DNA from: Ooceraea biroi
Taxonomy: Eukaryota; Arthropoda; Insecta; Hymenoptera; Formicidae
Direction: 5' to 3'
Assembly: GCF_003672135.1 (NCBI RefSeq)
Contig: NC_039510.1
Location: 12,214,001-12,278,000, forward strand
DNA: 64,000 nt
Both the position numbers and the translations under genes were made by a program. The notes below the pieces were generated by a model that saw only the letters and a list, made by a program, of their open reading frames with translations, did no database searches and was not told the DNA's origin. Shown one piece after another: positions 49,601 to 60,638 of this stretch (its first letter is position 1; every line of letters starts with the position of its first letter).

Positions 49601-50967
49601 CCTTTGCGCGATCGCGGGGTTCCCGTTCTGATCGTTACATCATTTCCGGTAGGGACGTAGGGTCGCCCTTTCACCGGTTCCGGCGCGACACGAACCCGAT
49701 CTTCGTGTACGTGTCTTCTTCCCCGTGAACCTCGCAGTCTCCAGCCCTCCCCTCTCCCTCACGGCCGTTCACGTGACACCCAGACAGACCTCCGGTACAT
49801 CCAGAAGCGCTCGTCGTAGTCGTCCCTGACGAAGTGTATAGACCGGCGCGACGACGACGGTAGACCCGGCTGCGCGGACGACCAATCGCGCCGCGCGACT
49901 AGTGGGGGTGCCGGTCGGTGCGTCGCAACGGGGCGACGCGGGGAGGGAAGGGTTCTCCGCCGACGCAGGGGGCCGCAGCGGCGCGAGTTCTCCCGTCAGA
50001 GAGCCGGCAGCCCGCAACGCGAGTGTTGCTGCCGAGCTTTTGATAATCGAGGGGGCCGTAACGAGCACTGTGAGAACCGTCACACCGTCGTCGCCGTCGC
50101 TGCCGCTGCCTCTATTGTCGTCGTCGTCGCCGACGACGGGGAAGAGAGCGCGCCGTGGTCGCGGAGAGGAGGATTTCGCGTCGTGCTTATCAACATCGAC
50201 GGAGAGACATTCGCACCGACTAACCGGGACGCCGTCCACCCCGTCGTCGAGGCCGTCCGTCGATTTCCCTACGTCAATCTCCACGCAGCTCGTCACCCTC
50301 TTACTCTCTGTCTCTTTCTCTCGCTCGTTCGCGCTTACTTACTCGCTCGTCCACCTGCTCGCTCGCTCGCAACGCAAAGGCGTCTTGAAAACGCCCGGCG
50401 TCGTTACACCATCGTATCCGCTCCGGTATACATATAGAGTACATTTACGCATATATACACGTTGGACGTACGTCACTCGCGAGCTGTCATTCCTCTGCTC
50501 TTATTCCCCTTGCTCGTCTCTGACTGTTCTCCTTTCCTCCTTTGCTTCTCGTTCTCCAGTCTCTTGTTACTCCTTCATGTCCCTGTATCTTTTATTCCTG
50601 CTTTAATCTCATCCTGTTCTCAATCGCTGCTATCTCTACGTGTGACACAGTACTTCTCGCGGCGCGCGAGAGAAACGAGAAGTGGCTTTTGCCGGGTCTC
50701 GAGAGAACGGACAAAGGGACAAGCAGTGCTCGTCGAGGCAGGCCGTCTTCGAAGTACACGCGACTACCCTACTCAGCAAGGGACGTCCCTGGACATCCCA
50801 CGACATCAAGGGCGACGTCATCGTCCGCACGTCATCAGCAGCACCAGCAGCAGCAGCAGTAGCAGCAGCGACTCTCCAGGATACTCCGGTACCTAGAACG
50901 CGGTTGTCAAGGCTCCTCCAGCTTGGGGAAACCCGAAATATTGCTGGAGGGTGTAACGAGTAACCAG
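49600..50967 (+). promoter_or_regulatory. CpG island and probable 5' untranslated exon of the futsch-like gene
   Basis: This is a strongly CpG-rich region with TCG/GTC triplet runs (about 50085-50140). It ends in GTAACCAG followed by a consensus donor GTGAGTAGG at 50968. The next strong acceptor on this strand, GTAATGTTGCAG at 53371-53382, lies two bases before the futsch-like ATG, so the two can be joined as a leader intron. Long overlapping frames on both strands (234 codons + at 49902, 175 codons - at 49769) reflect the GC content. The exact transcription start is not visible. Confidence 0.5.
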
Positions 50968-53382
50968 GTGAGTAGGCGTTATGCTCGATCAAGCTTATCG
51001 ATCGAAATTCCCTACATGTCGGTGACAAACCATTCAACCGGGTCACCCGACGATGACGACGATGATGAAGACAATGACGGCGAGGGTTGCCGCGTATGCA
51101 ACTCTGACGAAATTTGCCTTGACGATTTTTCGTTCGTGATATGATGTATATGGATTATATCGGTTGCCGTCGCCGTCGCCACCGTCGCCACCACCGTCGC
51201 CGGACGGCCCACGAGAAGGGGCGACTTGTTACTAAGGGGGTGCACTGCAGTGACGGCAGTGGGGTGGTTTCGCCCCTGAACTTTTCGCCGGAGTGTCTTT
51301 CGATTTTCGTTTGCCGGTCTTCATAGTGTAACTTGAGATTCTCGATCGTCGGATCAGCAAGAAGACAAAGAAAGATACTATCAAGTGTCCGCCACTTCTT
51401 CAACGTCTGACCTAGACAGGTATTATCCCCTTGCGCTGATCTCCATGCCGATAAGTCATTTCGTGATGACGAAACGCACGTTGCGCAGGACAATCGCACC
51501 GATTGATCGCAAATTCGACCACGTAATGATCAATACCGTGGCCCGTCTCATTCCCAATCAGAGTTTGGATCAATGATCTAAGACCGCTATATACGGGGAC
51601 TACCCGGCATCGTGTCCGTCCTGCGCATTGCGCCCGGCAGGATGTACTAGCGCTCCACTCAGAGGGCTCGTGTAAATCCTGCGCAATGCCGGCTTCGTCG
51701 ACGTGCGTGCGTACGCGGCGACCACGGCGCCGACTCGTCGAGGAACGAGCAATTTCCTCAGGATCGTTCTCTGCGACGGGATCCTCGCTGCAATCCTCGC
51801 AGCTGTAGACGACGTGGTCGCGTGAGTACGTGAATTCCGTGCCGGACTCGTCCTCCGCGCGAGCTACTCACGTGCGGCCTCCCCGGGCTCCGTCCCTCCT
51901 CGGGAAACCGATTTCCCTTTAATCGGAAGGCTCAGCTTTTCGTAGGGCTTCCACGGGAATTTCATCGACTTTTGGCTTAGCCGCAGGAAGGTTAGCAACG
52001 CTATTATTCTCTGACTGCACGAAGCCGTCTGGTGCAATCTCCGCTTGGAGATCCTTGATCTGGCGACCCCTTGATGGCATAGATTTCCGCTCCCCGCATC
52101 CCCGTATGTAGAGGTATCCCTCAAAATCCGCAAGACACACTTTTCCATTGGGGATCTTTGTAGATAGAAACAGTTGAATACATTTGCGGGAGAAAGTAAA
52201 TTCCGAACGGTACGTTTGTCAAAAATTAGTCCAAGAGATTTCTGCGAGCACAGATATCTTAATTTCTCTTCCAGGATTGAACAGCAGAATCGGTATTTCC
52301 TCATTTTTTCCTCATTTGAGTGATTCGCGCAGGTCTACATAGAACGGACGGGAATTCTCATTAATAAATTCCCCGTTAATTTCCAGCAATTCCCGCTGGA
52401 TATGTCGCGAGAGTTTTCAACGCCGGCGCGAACGATTGATCGCTCGTCGTCCCTCACTACATACGGCTGCCGACCATAAAGCGAGCATTAAAGGGTAATA
52501 TCGTGACCGTGCCATCTTTACGAGGAAGGGATTACGATCGCGAGCGCGTTCGACCTAAGAAGAGGAGCAGCGGAAGGCACAGCAGCACTTTGTAACAGTC
52601 CCTCGGCGTTACGTCCTCTTCGACCCTTGCCACTTCTATTTCGGCTCCGAGTCCGTTTCATCTCCTCCCATCTCGTGCACGCAATGTAGATGGAACGTCC
52701 GTACGAGCGTCTGCAGTCATTCGACGAATGGAAACGGTAGAATACCGCAATAGGGTCGGCTTAACGAATAATTCGAACGATAGTGGCACGTAAATCACCT
52801 CGGCAGACGCTTGTGCTTCTTACTCGAAGGCTCTCGCTAATCGCGCCGCATCCGATGCGTTAATTGCAATTAGCATCATGCGTGCGATGCAGTGTACTAA
52901 TAGAAAGTAGCACTCGTGATGATATTAGACCTATGTAGGTCTAGCGGTTCGCAAAGTTTTACTTTCATGAAGATTCTAGAGCTTCTCCCTATCTTGTAAT
53001 TCTTTCTCGCTGGATTCGTTGCAGTAGTAATTCTTCGACAAGCACGGTTCTGCGTGCAATGTGAAGGTGACACGATTCTCAACGATTTCTTCTTTGAGCA
53101 GATCTGACTTTTCGACTATCCGAAAGACAAAATTACATGAGATTACTTGGATTTATTTCCACACAGAGAATCGTTCTTTTTGTGATAGTATCACATGATT
53201 ATCGCATCTTGTACATCTGAAACACACGCACATACTTATTCAAATTGAATTATTATAAGTATAACTAATCGCTGACCATCGTTAACATCCAACAGATTAA
53301 ATATAATGATTAATAGAAAATTGATACAATAAAATACATTATCTCGGGGAAAAGCCGGTAATACGATCATGTAATGTTGCAG
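50968..53382 (+). other. Probable first intron of the futsch-like gene
   Basis: A 2.4-kb stretch between the leader donor and the first coding exon. It contains a GAC/GAT-rich tract (51050-51080), a GCCGTC/GCCACC tract (51164-51202) and an antisense frame with protein-like composition (51919-52170). Nothing else was recognised. Confidence 0.45.
51919..52170 (-). pseudogene. Antisense protein-like frame inside the futsch intron
   Basis: The minus strand encodes a stretch of about 80 codons with natural-looking composition: PNGKVCLADFEGYLYIRGCG, then RGRQIKDLQAEIAPDGF, then AAKPKVDEIPVEALRKAEPSD and a stop (TAA or TGA complement at 51919). A possible acceptor (TCTACAAAG) precedes ATCCCCAATGG. 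The overlapping frame of 146 codons looks less protein-like. It could be a last exon, a small single-exon gene or a retrocopy. I do not recognise the family, so the class is open. Confidence 0.25.
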
Positions 53383-53384
53383 CA

Positions 53385-53649
53385 ATGAGTGCCACGGATC
53401 CCACCGGCGAGGGTGGAGGAGGGGGAGGAGGAGGGGAGAGTGCCATGATGACAAATGTCGACCAGAATGCATCCCCGAGCACGCCAATTACCGGCACAGC
53501 GGTGCCGATGCAGGCGGCCGTGCAGCAGCAACAGCAGCAGCAGCAGCACCCACCACCGTCGCCCCTTAGTGGCTGTTACTTGCTCGTGGTGCTTCCTGAG
53601 CCTCACACCGCACAACACAAGGACCTCATCCTAAATCGCCTTGCAAAGG
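53385..53649 (+). CDS. futsch: First coding exon of a futsch/MAP1-type microtubule-associated protein (partial)
   Basis: The exon starts two bases after an acceptor (GTTGCAG) and encodes MSATDPTGEGGGGGGGGESA, then a linker with an 8-glutamine run, then SGCYLLVVLPEPHTAQHKDL and ILNRLAKG. It stops in phase 1 at the donor GTGAGT (53650). From memory, the YLLVVLPEPHTAQHKDLILN segment is the conserved start of the MAP1 N-terminal domain, where fly futsch and vertebrate MAP1A/B align (YLLVV, then H-x-x-x-A/L-I, then G). Such proteins are very large and stabilise neuronal microtubules and synapses. The continuation (expected FLSWD) is not found in the remaining 10 kb, so the second intron is long and the gene runs out of the window. 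The identity is by motif only and could be wrong. Confidence 0.6.
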
Positions 53650-56600
53650 GTGAGTTACCGTTCTTCTTGCGTATTAAGTCGGTGCACGTGGTGCAAAATC
53701 GTCTGCCGATTACAAATCGGCTTCTAACTTCCAAGGAACAGTCTCGCTGTTCTCTTGCTCAGCACTCCGTTGCTTCTGTTAGCGAAGGGCTCGAAGCCAC
53801 GCGGGGATGTAAGAGAGAAGACCCTTTCGTAGAAGACTCTTTTCTTTTCCTGTGCACGAGAACTGACACGAGCTTTGCGTGTGGGCACGGACATATCATC
53901 CTTCGATACGTTATCAGTTGACGGCACGCATTGATCTATGCGTATACGATTACGTCTGATACACGTGATTATCAGCATTTACAGACGAGAATTACACTCG
54001 TAATTCGCATAATCAGGGCCAATCGAGTATCGGATACGACAGCCTGTTACCGATATGAGTGGCATGCTGGTCTGACTGAAAGGAAGAAAAAGAGAGAGAG
54101 AAGCAGAGAGGAAGCACTTACGACCGCCGCATCGGCTCGCAACCGTAATCCCCTTCCGTTTCGGATGCGTCGCGTTTTGGGATTAAGATTGCGCGTATCC
54201 GTCGCGTTGCGTACTTCCCGGACGGCAGTGCCTTGTGTAACGGTGCTTGTCCTCCTCCACATATATTCCTTTGAAGTTATCGGACAGGCTCGAGCCGACA
54301 GACAGACAAACGGATGGACGAGCGACGGTCCGTGTTGCTAGGCGGACCATGAAGCGGACTGCTCCTCTCGCGCGAGGAAATCGGTGTCGCGCGCGACTCG
54401 TTTATCCACCATTTAAACGTTTGATATCGAGTCGCAACTGACGTTAATTACTCGTGTACGATCATTTATACGTACATTTTCTCGCGGCGCCGATAAAGCG
54501 AGCAAAGCGACCGACACACTTTAATCGCGCAAGAAAGCGCTTCTGTGAGCGGCACCATGATATTAATTGGATTTATGGCGAATACTTACGCGGTACACCG
54601 AGAACGTTCGCCCCGCGTAACCATATGAGAGACATCATATACACGTCGAACAATCGATTCGCTGGGACTTTCAGTCTTTTTGTGAATTCCGCAAAAAGCC
54701 TGAAGCGGTGGATGATGTGTCGGATGTTTTGCATCGATGCGCGGAAGGACTGTAGATTTCCAAAAACTTATGTAATTCAGTAAAAAGTAGGCTTGTCCCA
54801 AAAAATCTGACACATTCCTGATTCTCAAATTACATGCACGCTCGTAATTCGCAAGCTGGTAATTTTGTCCGTGCGTCATTCTTTTGAAAATGAAAATGGA
54901 ACGCCTTGTACCTTGTTAGCGTGTGACGTCTTATCAATATTGTCATTATCGTCACGAAATTGTCGTTATAATCACTATATGCGGATATGTGCTTAGGGTT
55001 CCTGATTATAGCTGCTGCAACGCGAACCGCATATTCAATTAGAAGCACAAAAAATCATGGCGATCGAAGAAGGAGGCGCATTCTTACGCTGCGTCTTCGT
55101 GATGAGAACGGACGCAAAAAGTGTCTCAGAATTCCAGAATTGAAAGGGAGAAATATCGCTTTCAATGTGACCAAGGAATCCGCCATAACATCAAGTAGAA
55201 TCAAGGTTTTCAATCCTCCGGAAGACATCCTGTGCATTTCCGCGCGTTCTCAACGCCGGCAGAAGATGTTGTCGCGGTCGGGATAGCGGAATTCTGCGAT
55301 ACGTTGCTTCTTCCCGGTGCGGACATAGTAAAATTAATATACCAACGCAGCGTTTCATAGGGAGAAGGAGAGACAGAGAAGGAGAGAGCAGTCGATGTGC
55401 GGCGCCCGTATCGTTCGTGTTTTCCGCATTGCGCCAGCGATGATTTTTAACGGCGACTCGTCGACTTCTCGTTTAGCGTTTATCTGGCGATTTTTTCACG
55501 TCGCGCGTGAATTCTATAGGCTACCTCGTCGTGATCATTTGCATTTGCGACGATGATTTTGCGAAATGCTGTCTGATAACGAGGCGCCCGCGCCGCTACG
55601 TTCCGTAACTATGGTGTTAATAACGGACTACATCAGGAATTTAACCCACTACGATTGAATATTAATATTACCTACTTTACGATACGTTCCATTCGAAGCG
55701 CACTATGTGAAGCATTCATCATTAGTAAATGCAATGAATGTGGCGAATGCACATGTGTCGATGTTGCTTTATTCATGACAGCCTCAATATGCCACTTAGG
55801 CTTATCTATTTTACTCTGCTACCATCAAATCACTGTCTTGTTACATATTCGTAGAATTTTTTGATCTCTTCATTCCTTTCCGTTTTTCCTTTTATGAGAA
55901 GGAGGAAGGATTTCTTTCTTTTCGCTGCTGATGCAGAGACACGCGGGATCACTCGAGTAGCCGCAAACTGCCATCAGGATTCGTTTTACTTTAGAATCGT
56001 ACAGGGAAATAGCGACGCAGAAGCATCTTCTGTGCGTTTGCTCTTTTCTTCGCCGGGAAGGAACTCTCTGTCGCTTCTTTTCTTCGCGGACCTCCGTGCG
56101 GACCTACTCCCTTCGTTCGTGTAAATTTAGCGGTAGATTTCGGGCCTGCGGGACGTTTGCTGCGCCATTTGTTGCATGTTGCGGGCATTACTGTGCGCGT
56201 GGCTTCGCCAGGTCCTTAAATATCCTTTAAAAAAATGCGGCGTACGTGCCTTTACGAATTCCCCAGTTCGAGCTCGTCCGGTCCTTGTCGCGGGTTTATC
56301 TCTCACTTACTTTCTCACTATCTTTCTCTGCTTGCTCTCTCATTACGAAGTTTTTTGCTTTTAAGCGAGACTCTAATTGCACGTCTCGAAAGCTTTGCGA
56401 GCGCATTTGTGCGTACACGAACTCGCATTTGCGGCATGAATCGCACAAGCAGCAACAACAGCAGTGAGAAAGAGATTCAACTTTAGTCTCCGTTACCTTA
56501 CGTTACCACTTGCTTAATCGGGACCAAGTATCGTACTGTGAAACAAGGCTTTTACAATAACGCGCAACTGCACATTGCGATCTTCTCCCGCGAGTCGTTC

Positions 56601-57447
56601 AGTTTCTTCGCAAAGACCGACGGTTCTCTAAGGACCTCCGATTTTTACGAAGAAGAAATTTCGTACGCCCGAGCGAGCCTTTCAAAGGCAAATTGCGGCC
56701 GTTTGTGCGCGCTCACAAAGTCCGCAGATTGTGGATATATATCGCGGGGATACGTAGCGTGATGCAATACGGTATTAGATCGTGAGAGAGAAAAGAAAGT
56801 GTGGCCTTTTCCAAAGGAATATTTTCTGCCCATTGTCCTCTCTGTGACACGTGTCCCATTTGGTCCTGGTCGCTATTTAGCGCAATGCAACGCACACACC
56901 ATTTTACCTCTTTCTGTTTCCTGTCTTTTTCTATCCAGTCTTTTTTCACGTTTCGTGCGAGACACTTTGCGTGAATCGCGAAATCCACGAGTCCCGCGTG
57001 CATGAGAAAAAATAATAACGATTTATTTTTTGCTCGTCCGGGAATTCAGACGCGTACACAGAAAACGTTCTTGCATAAAAAGTCCGACGTGTGCGTTAAA
57101 CGTTCTACGTTTTTTTATTGTTCCTCGATTACTCTCGTTAATCGAATGCTATTGAATACTTGTTCGATCGTGATGCACATCGAGGATTAAATATAATTTG
57201 TTTACGTCGTGTGTATTTGCTGGCACTTTTGCATGTGCACACGTTTACTCTATTTATAGTTATGGTAAATAACTATGTCTACAGGGTTATTTATTGGAAA
57301 CGTATTGATGCGTTCTGGCAAGTCTAGCCGCAATGCTCTTATTGTAGCTCGTGATATATCGTCGATATATCACTGTTTGACGTACAGCTAATAATAAATT
57401 GTTCAGAACGATGAGTTTCCTTGAAAACGCAAGTACAAAAAAATATA
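53650..57447 (+). other. Intron DNA of the futsch-like gene
   Basis: This stretch contains GC-rich patches (54.1-54.4 kb, 55.3-55.6 kb, 56.0-56.5 kb) and AT-rich parts. A plus-strand frame at 54987-55286 has a basic, protein-like stretch (RRRRILTLRLRDENGRKK), with no family assignment. No further futsch exon was seen. Confidence 0.45.
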
Positions 57448-58323
57448 CAGGGTGAGGCATCTAAAACAGGCCACCTGAATATCTCGGCTGTTATTGGTAA
57501 TAGAAAAAAATGTGTCAGACCAAACTTGCATGGTTTCGAGGTACACATAATCTGTTCTAAATAGTTTTTTATTTATTTAGGTGGACGTGTAGAGGTCAAC
57601 TTCGTTTTTTTAAATGGTATGATATGTTTTTTTATGTACCATCTAGTAGAGTGTTTGAAGATGCGCACATTGATCTACGGGTCAAAATCATTCAAGGTCA
57701 CTGAAGGCCAACTGCAAGGGAAAATAATTTACTTTACATTGCCTAGAGTTTACAGTATTAAAAATACTGTAAACTCAGAAATGAAAAAATTCTAGCCCTT
57801 CGAAATTTTTTCTTTTTCCGCGAAGTTCTGAGTTGTTATAATTATTTTTTATATTGCCTAGAGTTCTCTGCTATTTAAAATACCGTAAATTCAGAAATTA
57901 AAAAGTTCTAACCGTTAGAAATTTTTTCTTTTCCGAGAAGTTCTGAATTGATAATATCATTATTTTTTATATTGCCTAGAGTTCTCTGCTATTGAAAATA
58001 CCGTAAATTCAGAAATGAAAAAGTTCTAGCCCTTAGAAATTTTTTCTTTTTCGAGAAGTTCTGAGTTGTTCATATCATTATTTCTTATATTGCCTAGAGT
58101 TCCCTGCTATTGAAAATACCGTAAATTCAGAAATTAAAAAGTTCTAGTACTTAGAAATTTTAGCCTTCAGTGACCTTGAATGTGTACGCGTCCACCTAAT
58201 AAAAAATTATTTAGAACAAATTATGTGTCCCTCGAAACCATACAAGTTTGGTCTGACACATTTTTTTCTATCACCAATAACAGCCAAGATATTCAGGTGG
58301 CCTGTTTTAGGTGCCCTACCCTG
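57448..58323. mobile_element. Tc1/mariner-type non-autonomous element (876 bp) carrying a minisatellite
   Basis: Terminal inverted repeats of about 150 bp read CAGGGTGAGGCATCTAAAAC on the left and, complemented, CAGGGTAGGGCACCTAAAAC on the right. They diverge by scattered substitutions and a short indel. The element is flanked by TATA on both sides, consistent with TA target duplication. Between the arms lie unique sequence, an inner inverted word pair (TTCAAGGTCACTGAAGGC near 57693 and its partner near 58164) and a four-unit array of the ~117-bp minisatellite. There is no transposase frame. Confidence 0.75.
57737..58165. repeat. ~117-bp minisatellite, locus 2 (about 3.7 units)
   Basis: Units start at 57737, 57852, 57969 and 58088 with C/TATTGCCTAGAG. 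They are clearly the same family and orientation as the array at 34535-34860, including the CTCAGAAAT and TTCTGAGTTG words. Here the array sits inside a transposon-like element. Confidence 0.9.
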
Positions 58324-58327
58324 TATA

Positions 58328-59370
58328 ATAAAGCAAGAATATACTAATAAAGAAGTATATACTTGAATATAAATACCTTTTATCATTGTATATGTGTATA
58401 ATAGCACATTTCTTAATTTCATGTTTTTGAGTCAGTAAAATGAAGCATATTATATATATGATTTCCTATTGTGAGAGAGGTTTTTCATTATTATATTATA
58501 CATATACATTTTTAACTGTTATTATTCTAAAAGACGCAGAATGTTACGTTTTCCGGAAATTTTCTCGGTCGATTCACATCCGTAAAAGGGTACACGTCAT
58601 CTCGCGTTGCACGTCTATTCTCTGAGCTCGAGCGGGGGTTACAGGCCTTAAATGTCTGTTTGTATTTATAGAGCTCCGACATGCACTTCGAGGAACCTTT
58701 CTTTTTGCCGATCCCGACGATGATATATGCTCCTGATGTCGCGTTCCTTCTTAGTCAGCCTTGTCACTCCGCGAAAAGGAATTTGTTCTATGAACAAATC
58801 AAAAGCCGGTCAGTCATTCCCTTATATTCTTTCTTATCGCTCGTCAGATCGACATTAATCATGGCAGATAGCAGAAATAAATATTGAACTGTGCTTAAGT
58901 AGCAATAAAATGTAGGACTTTTATATGTACAATTTAACATATGGAATTTTATCTTTTCCATAGGTATCTCTAACATATTTACATCTTTCTTTTATATAAT
59001 TTCTTTATATTCTTCAAAATTATTGTAAAAATGTCTTTTTACTTTTTAACTATTCAAGAAATGTTTCTTATATTTTTCTATGTCAATGGGATCCTTGTTT
59101 ATGTAAATTTTATTAATTATTTTGATGATATATTTTATGCGTAATGTAATTTTATATGCAATACCATTTAGTGGACACATTGTATATTGTCCGTAATAAT
59201 CAATCGCGTCCCAAGTATGGATTGCCTTGAATTTGTTGTTACTAAGGCGGGAAAATAGCATAAGAATGTGTACTCGCAGGCATTGACCGTGTCATTATGA
59301 AGGCCCGAGACTGCTACGTCCGCTGTTTCCTTTAACAATGACTTTTTCTGACTATTAACATGATCCTATA
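58328..59370. other. Intron DNA between two transposon-like elements
   Basis: AT-rich unique sequence. No gene, repeat or other feature was recognised. Confidence 0.6.
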
Positions 59371-59734
59371 TACAGTGCTGGCAAAAAGTTCCGGAACGGT
59401 TAAAAATCTTGGAAAATAATGATTTAGTGGAAAAATGTTTCAAACAAAAAGTATAGGGCTTAAAAAAATCTATTAAATGATAATATATATTTGACCTTGG
59501 TATGACCTTGGAAAGCCCGGTCATGGTCAACATAAAAATTTTAAATGGAAACCCCTATTTTTTATTACATATTCTTGTAGCTGAGCTCGAGAGCTTTTCG
59601 AAACGCTATAATAAATTGTTTTTCTCTTACGTACTGTTTGACTTATAAGGCTTGAAGTTTACACAGTACCGCCGGCATTAGAATTACCCAAGGTGTACCG
59701 CGTGGAGGTTGCACGGTCGGATTTACACCTCTTT

Positions 59735-59833
59735 TGTGCGTGCGTATGTGTGCGTGTATGAGGTGTGTGTGTGCGCGCGCGTGCGTATGTGTGCGTGTAT
59801 GAGTGTGTGTGTGCGCGCGCGCGCGTGTGTGTG
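59735..59833. repeat. GT/GC-rich simple repeat in the left arm of the fold-back element
   Basis: Alternating purine-pyrimidine sequence of GTGT, GCGC and GTAT words, about 99 bp long. It is the inverted counterpart of 60131-60275 but about 45 bp shorter, so the arms have changed length independently. Confidence 0.85.
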
Positions 59834-60130
59834 TTCTTCATAAAACTAACTTCACAAAAATAGTTAATACTCGTATGTACGAACAACGGCATTAATGCCG
59901 TCCGAAAATACGTGTGACGCACACTAAGAAAGCGCGTCACTTATAAACTTTCTTGCGTATAGGTGAGGTGTTCCGATAACTATTTTGCTCGCTCGTGTTT
60001 ACCTCACCTACAACCGGCATTGTGTAAGCGACCCGATCGTTGTGTGCGATCACACGGGTATTCGGACGGCATTAATGCCGTTGTTCGTACATACGAGTAT
60101 AAACTATTTTTGTGAAGTTAGTTTTATGAA

Positions 60131-60275
60131 GAACACACACACGTGCGCGTGCGCGCACACACACACCTCATACACGCACACATACGCACGCACGCACGCA
60201 CACGCACACACACGCGCACACACGCGCACGCGCGCGCACACACACGCGCACACACGCACACACACGCGCACACAA
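60131..60275. repeat. CA/GC-rich simple repeat in the right arm of the fold-back element
   Basis: About 145 bp of CACA, CGCA and CGCG words. Such alternating purine-pyrimidine DNA can adopt Z-form. A plus-strand frame through it (Thr-His repeats) is not a gene. Confidence 0.85.
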
Positions 60276-60638
60276 AAGAGGTGTAAATCCGACCGTGCAA
60301 CCTCCACGCGGTACACCTTGGGTAATTCTAATGCCGGCGGTACTGTGTAACCTTCAAGCCTTATAAGTCAAAAAGTACGTAAGAGAAAAAGAATTTATTG
60401 TAGCGTTTCAAAAAGCTCTCGAGCTCAGCTACAAGAATATGTAATAAAAAATAGGGGTTTCCATTTAAGATTTTTATGTTGACCATGATCGGACTTTCCA
60501 AGGTCATACCAAGGTCAAATATATATCATCATTTAATAGATTTTTTTAATCCCTATACTTTTTGTTTGAAACATTTTTCCACTAAATCATTATTTTCCAA
60601 GATTTTTAACCGTTCCGGAACTTTTTGCCAGCACTGTA

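Larger units (their letters stand above)
59373..60636. mobile_element. Tc1-like fold-back element (1264 bp)
   Basis: The outer ends read CAGTGCTGGCAAAAAGTTCC and its complement. They are flanked by TA (59371-59372 and 60637-60638). CAGTGCTGGC is the classic Tc1-family terminus. Each arm is more than 500 bp: 59373-59902 and 60067-60636 are inverted copies almost throughout. They are separated by a loop of about 160 bp. Each arm contains a CA/GC simple-repeat tract (59735-59833 and 60131-60275). There is no transposase. A transcript across it would form a very long hairpin. Confidence 0.85.

Noticed and set aside
49902..50606. Longest open frame in the window (234 codons, +), with a 175-codon antisense partner
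   Set aside because: Both strands are open over the same CpG island, the composition is arginine/serine/threonine-rich and no family resemblance is seen. It is best explained as an untranslated leader in GC-rich DNA.
59659..60350. Thr-His-Ala repeat frames on both strands
   Set aside because: They read through CA/GC simple repeats inside a fold-back transposon and are not genes.
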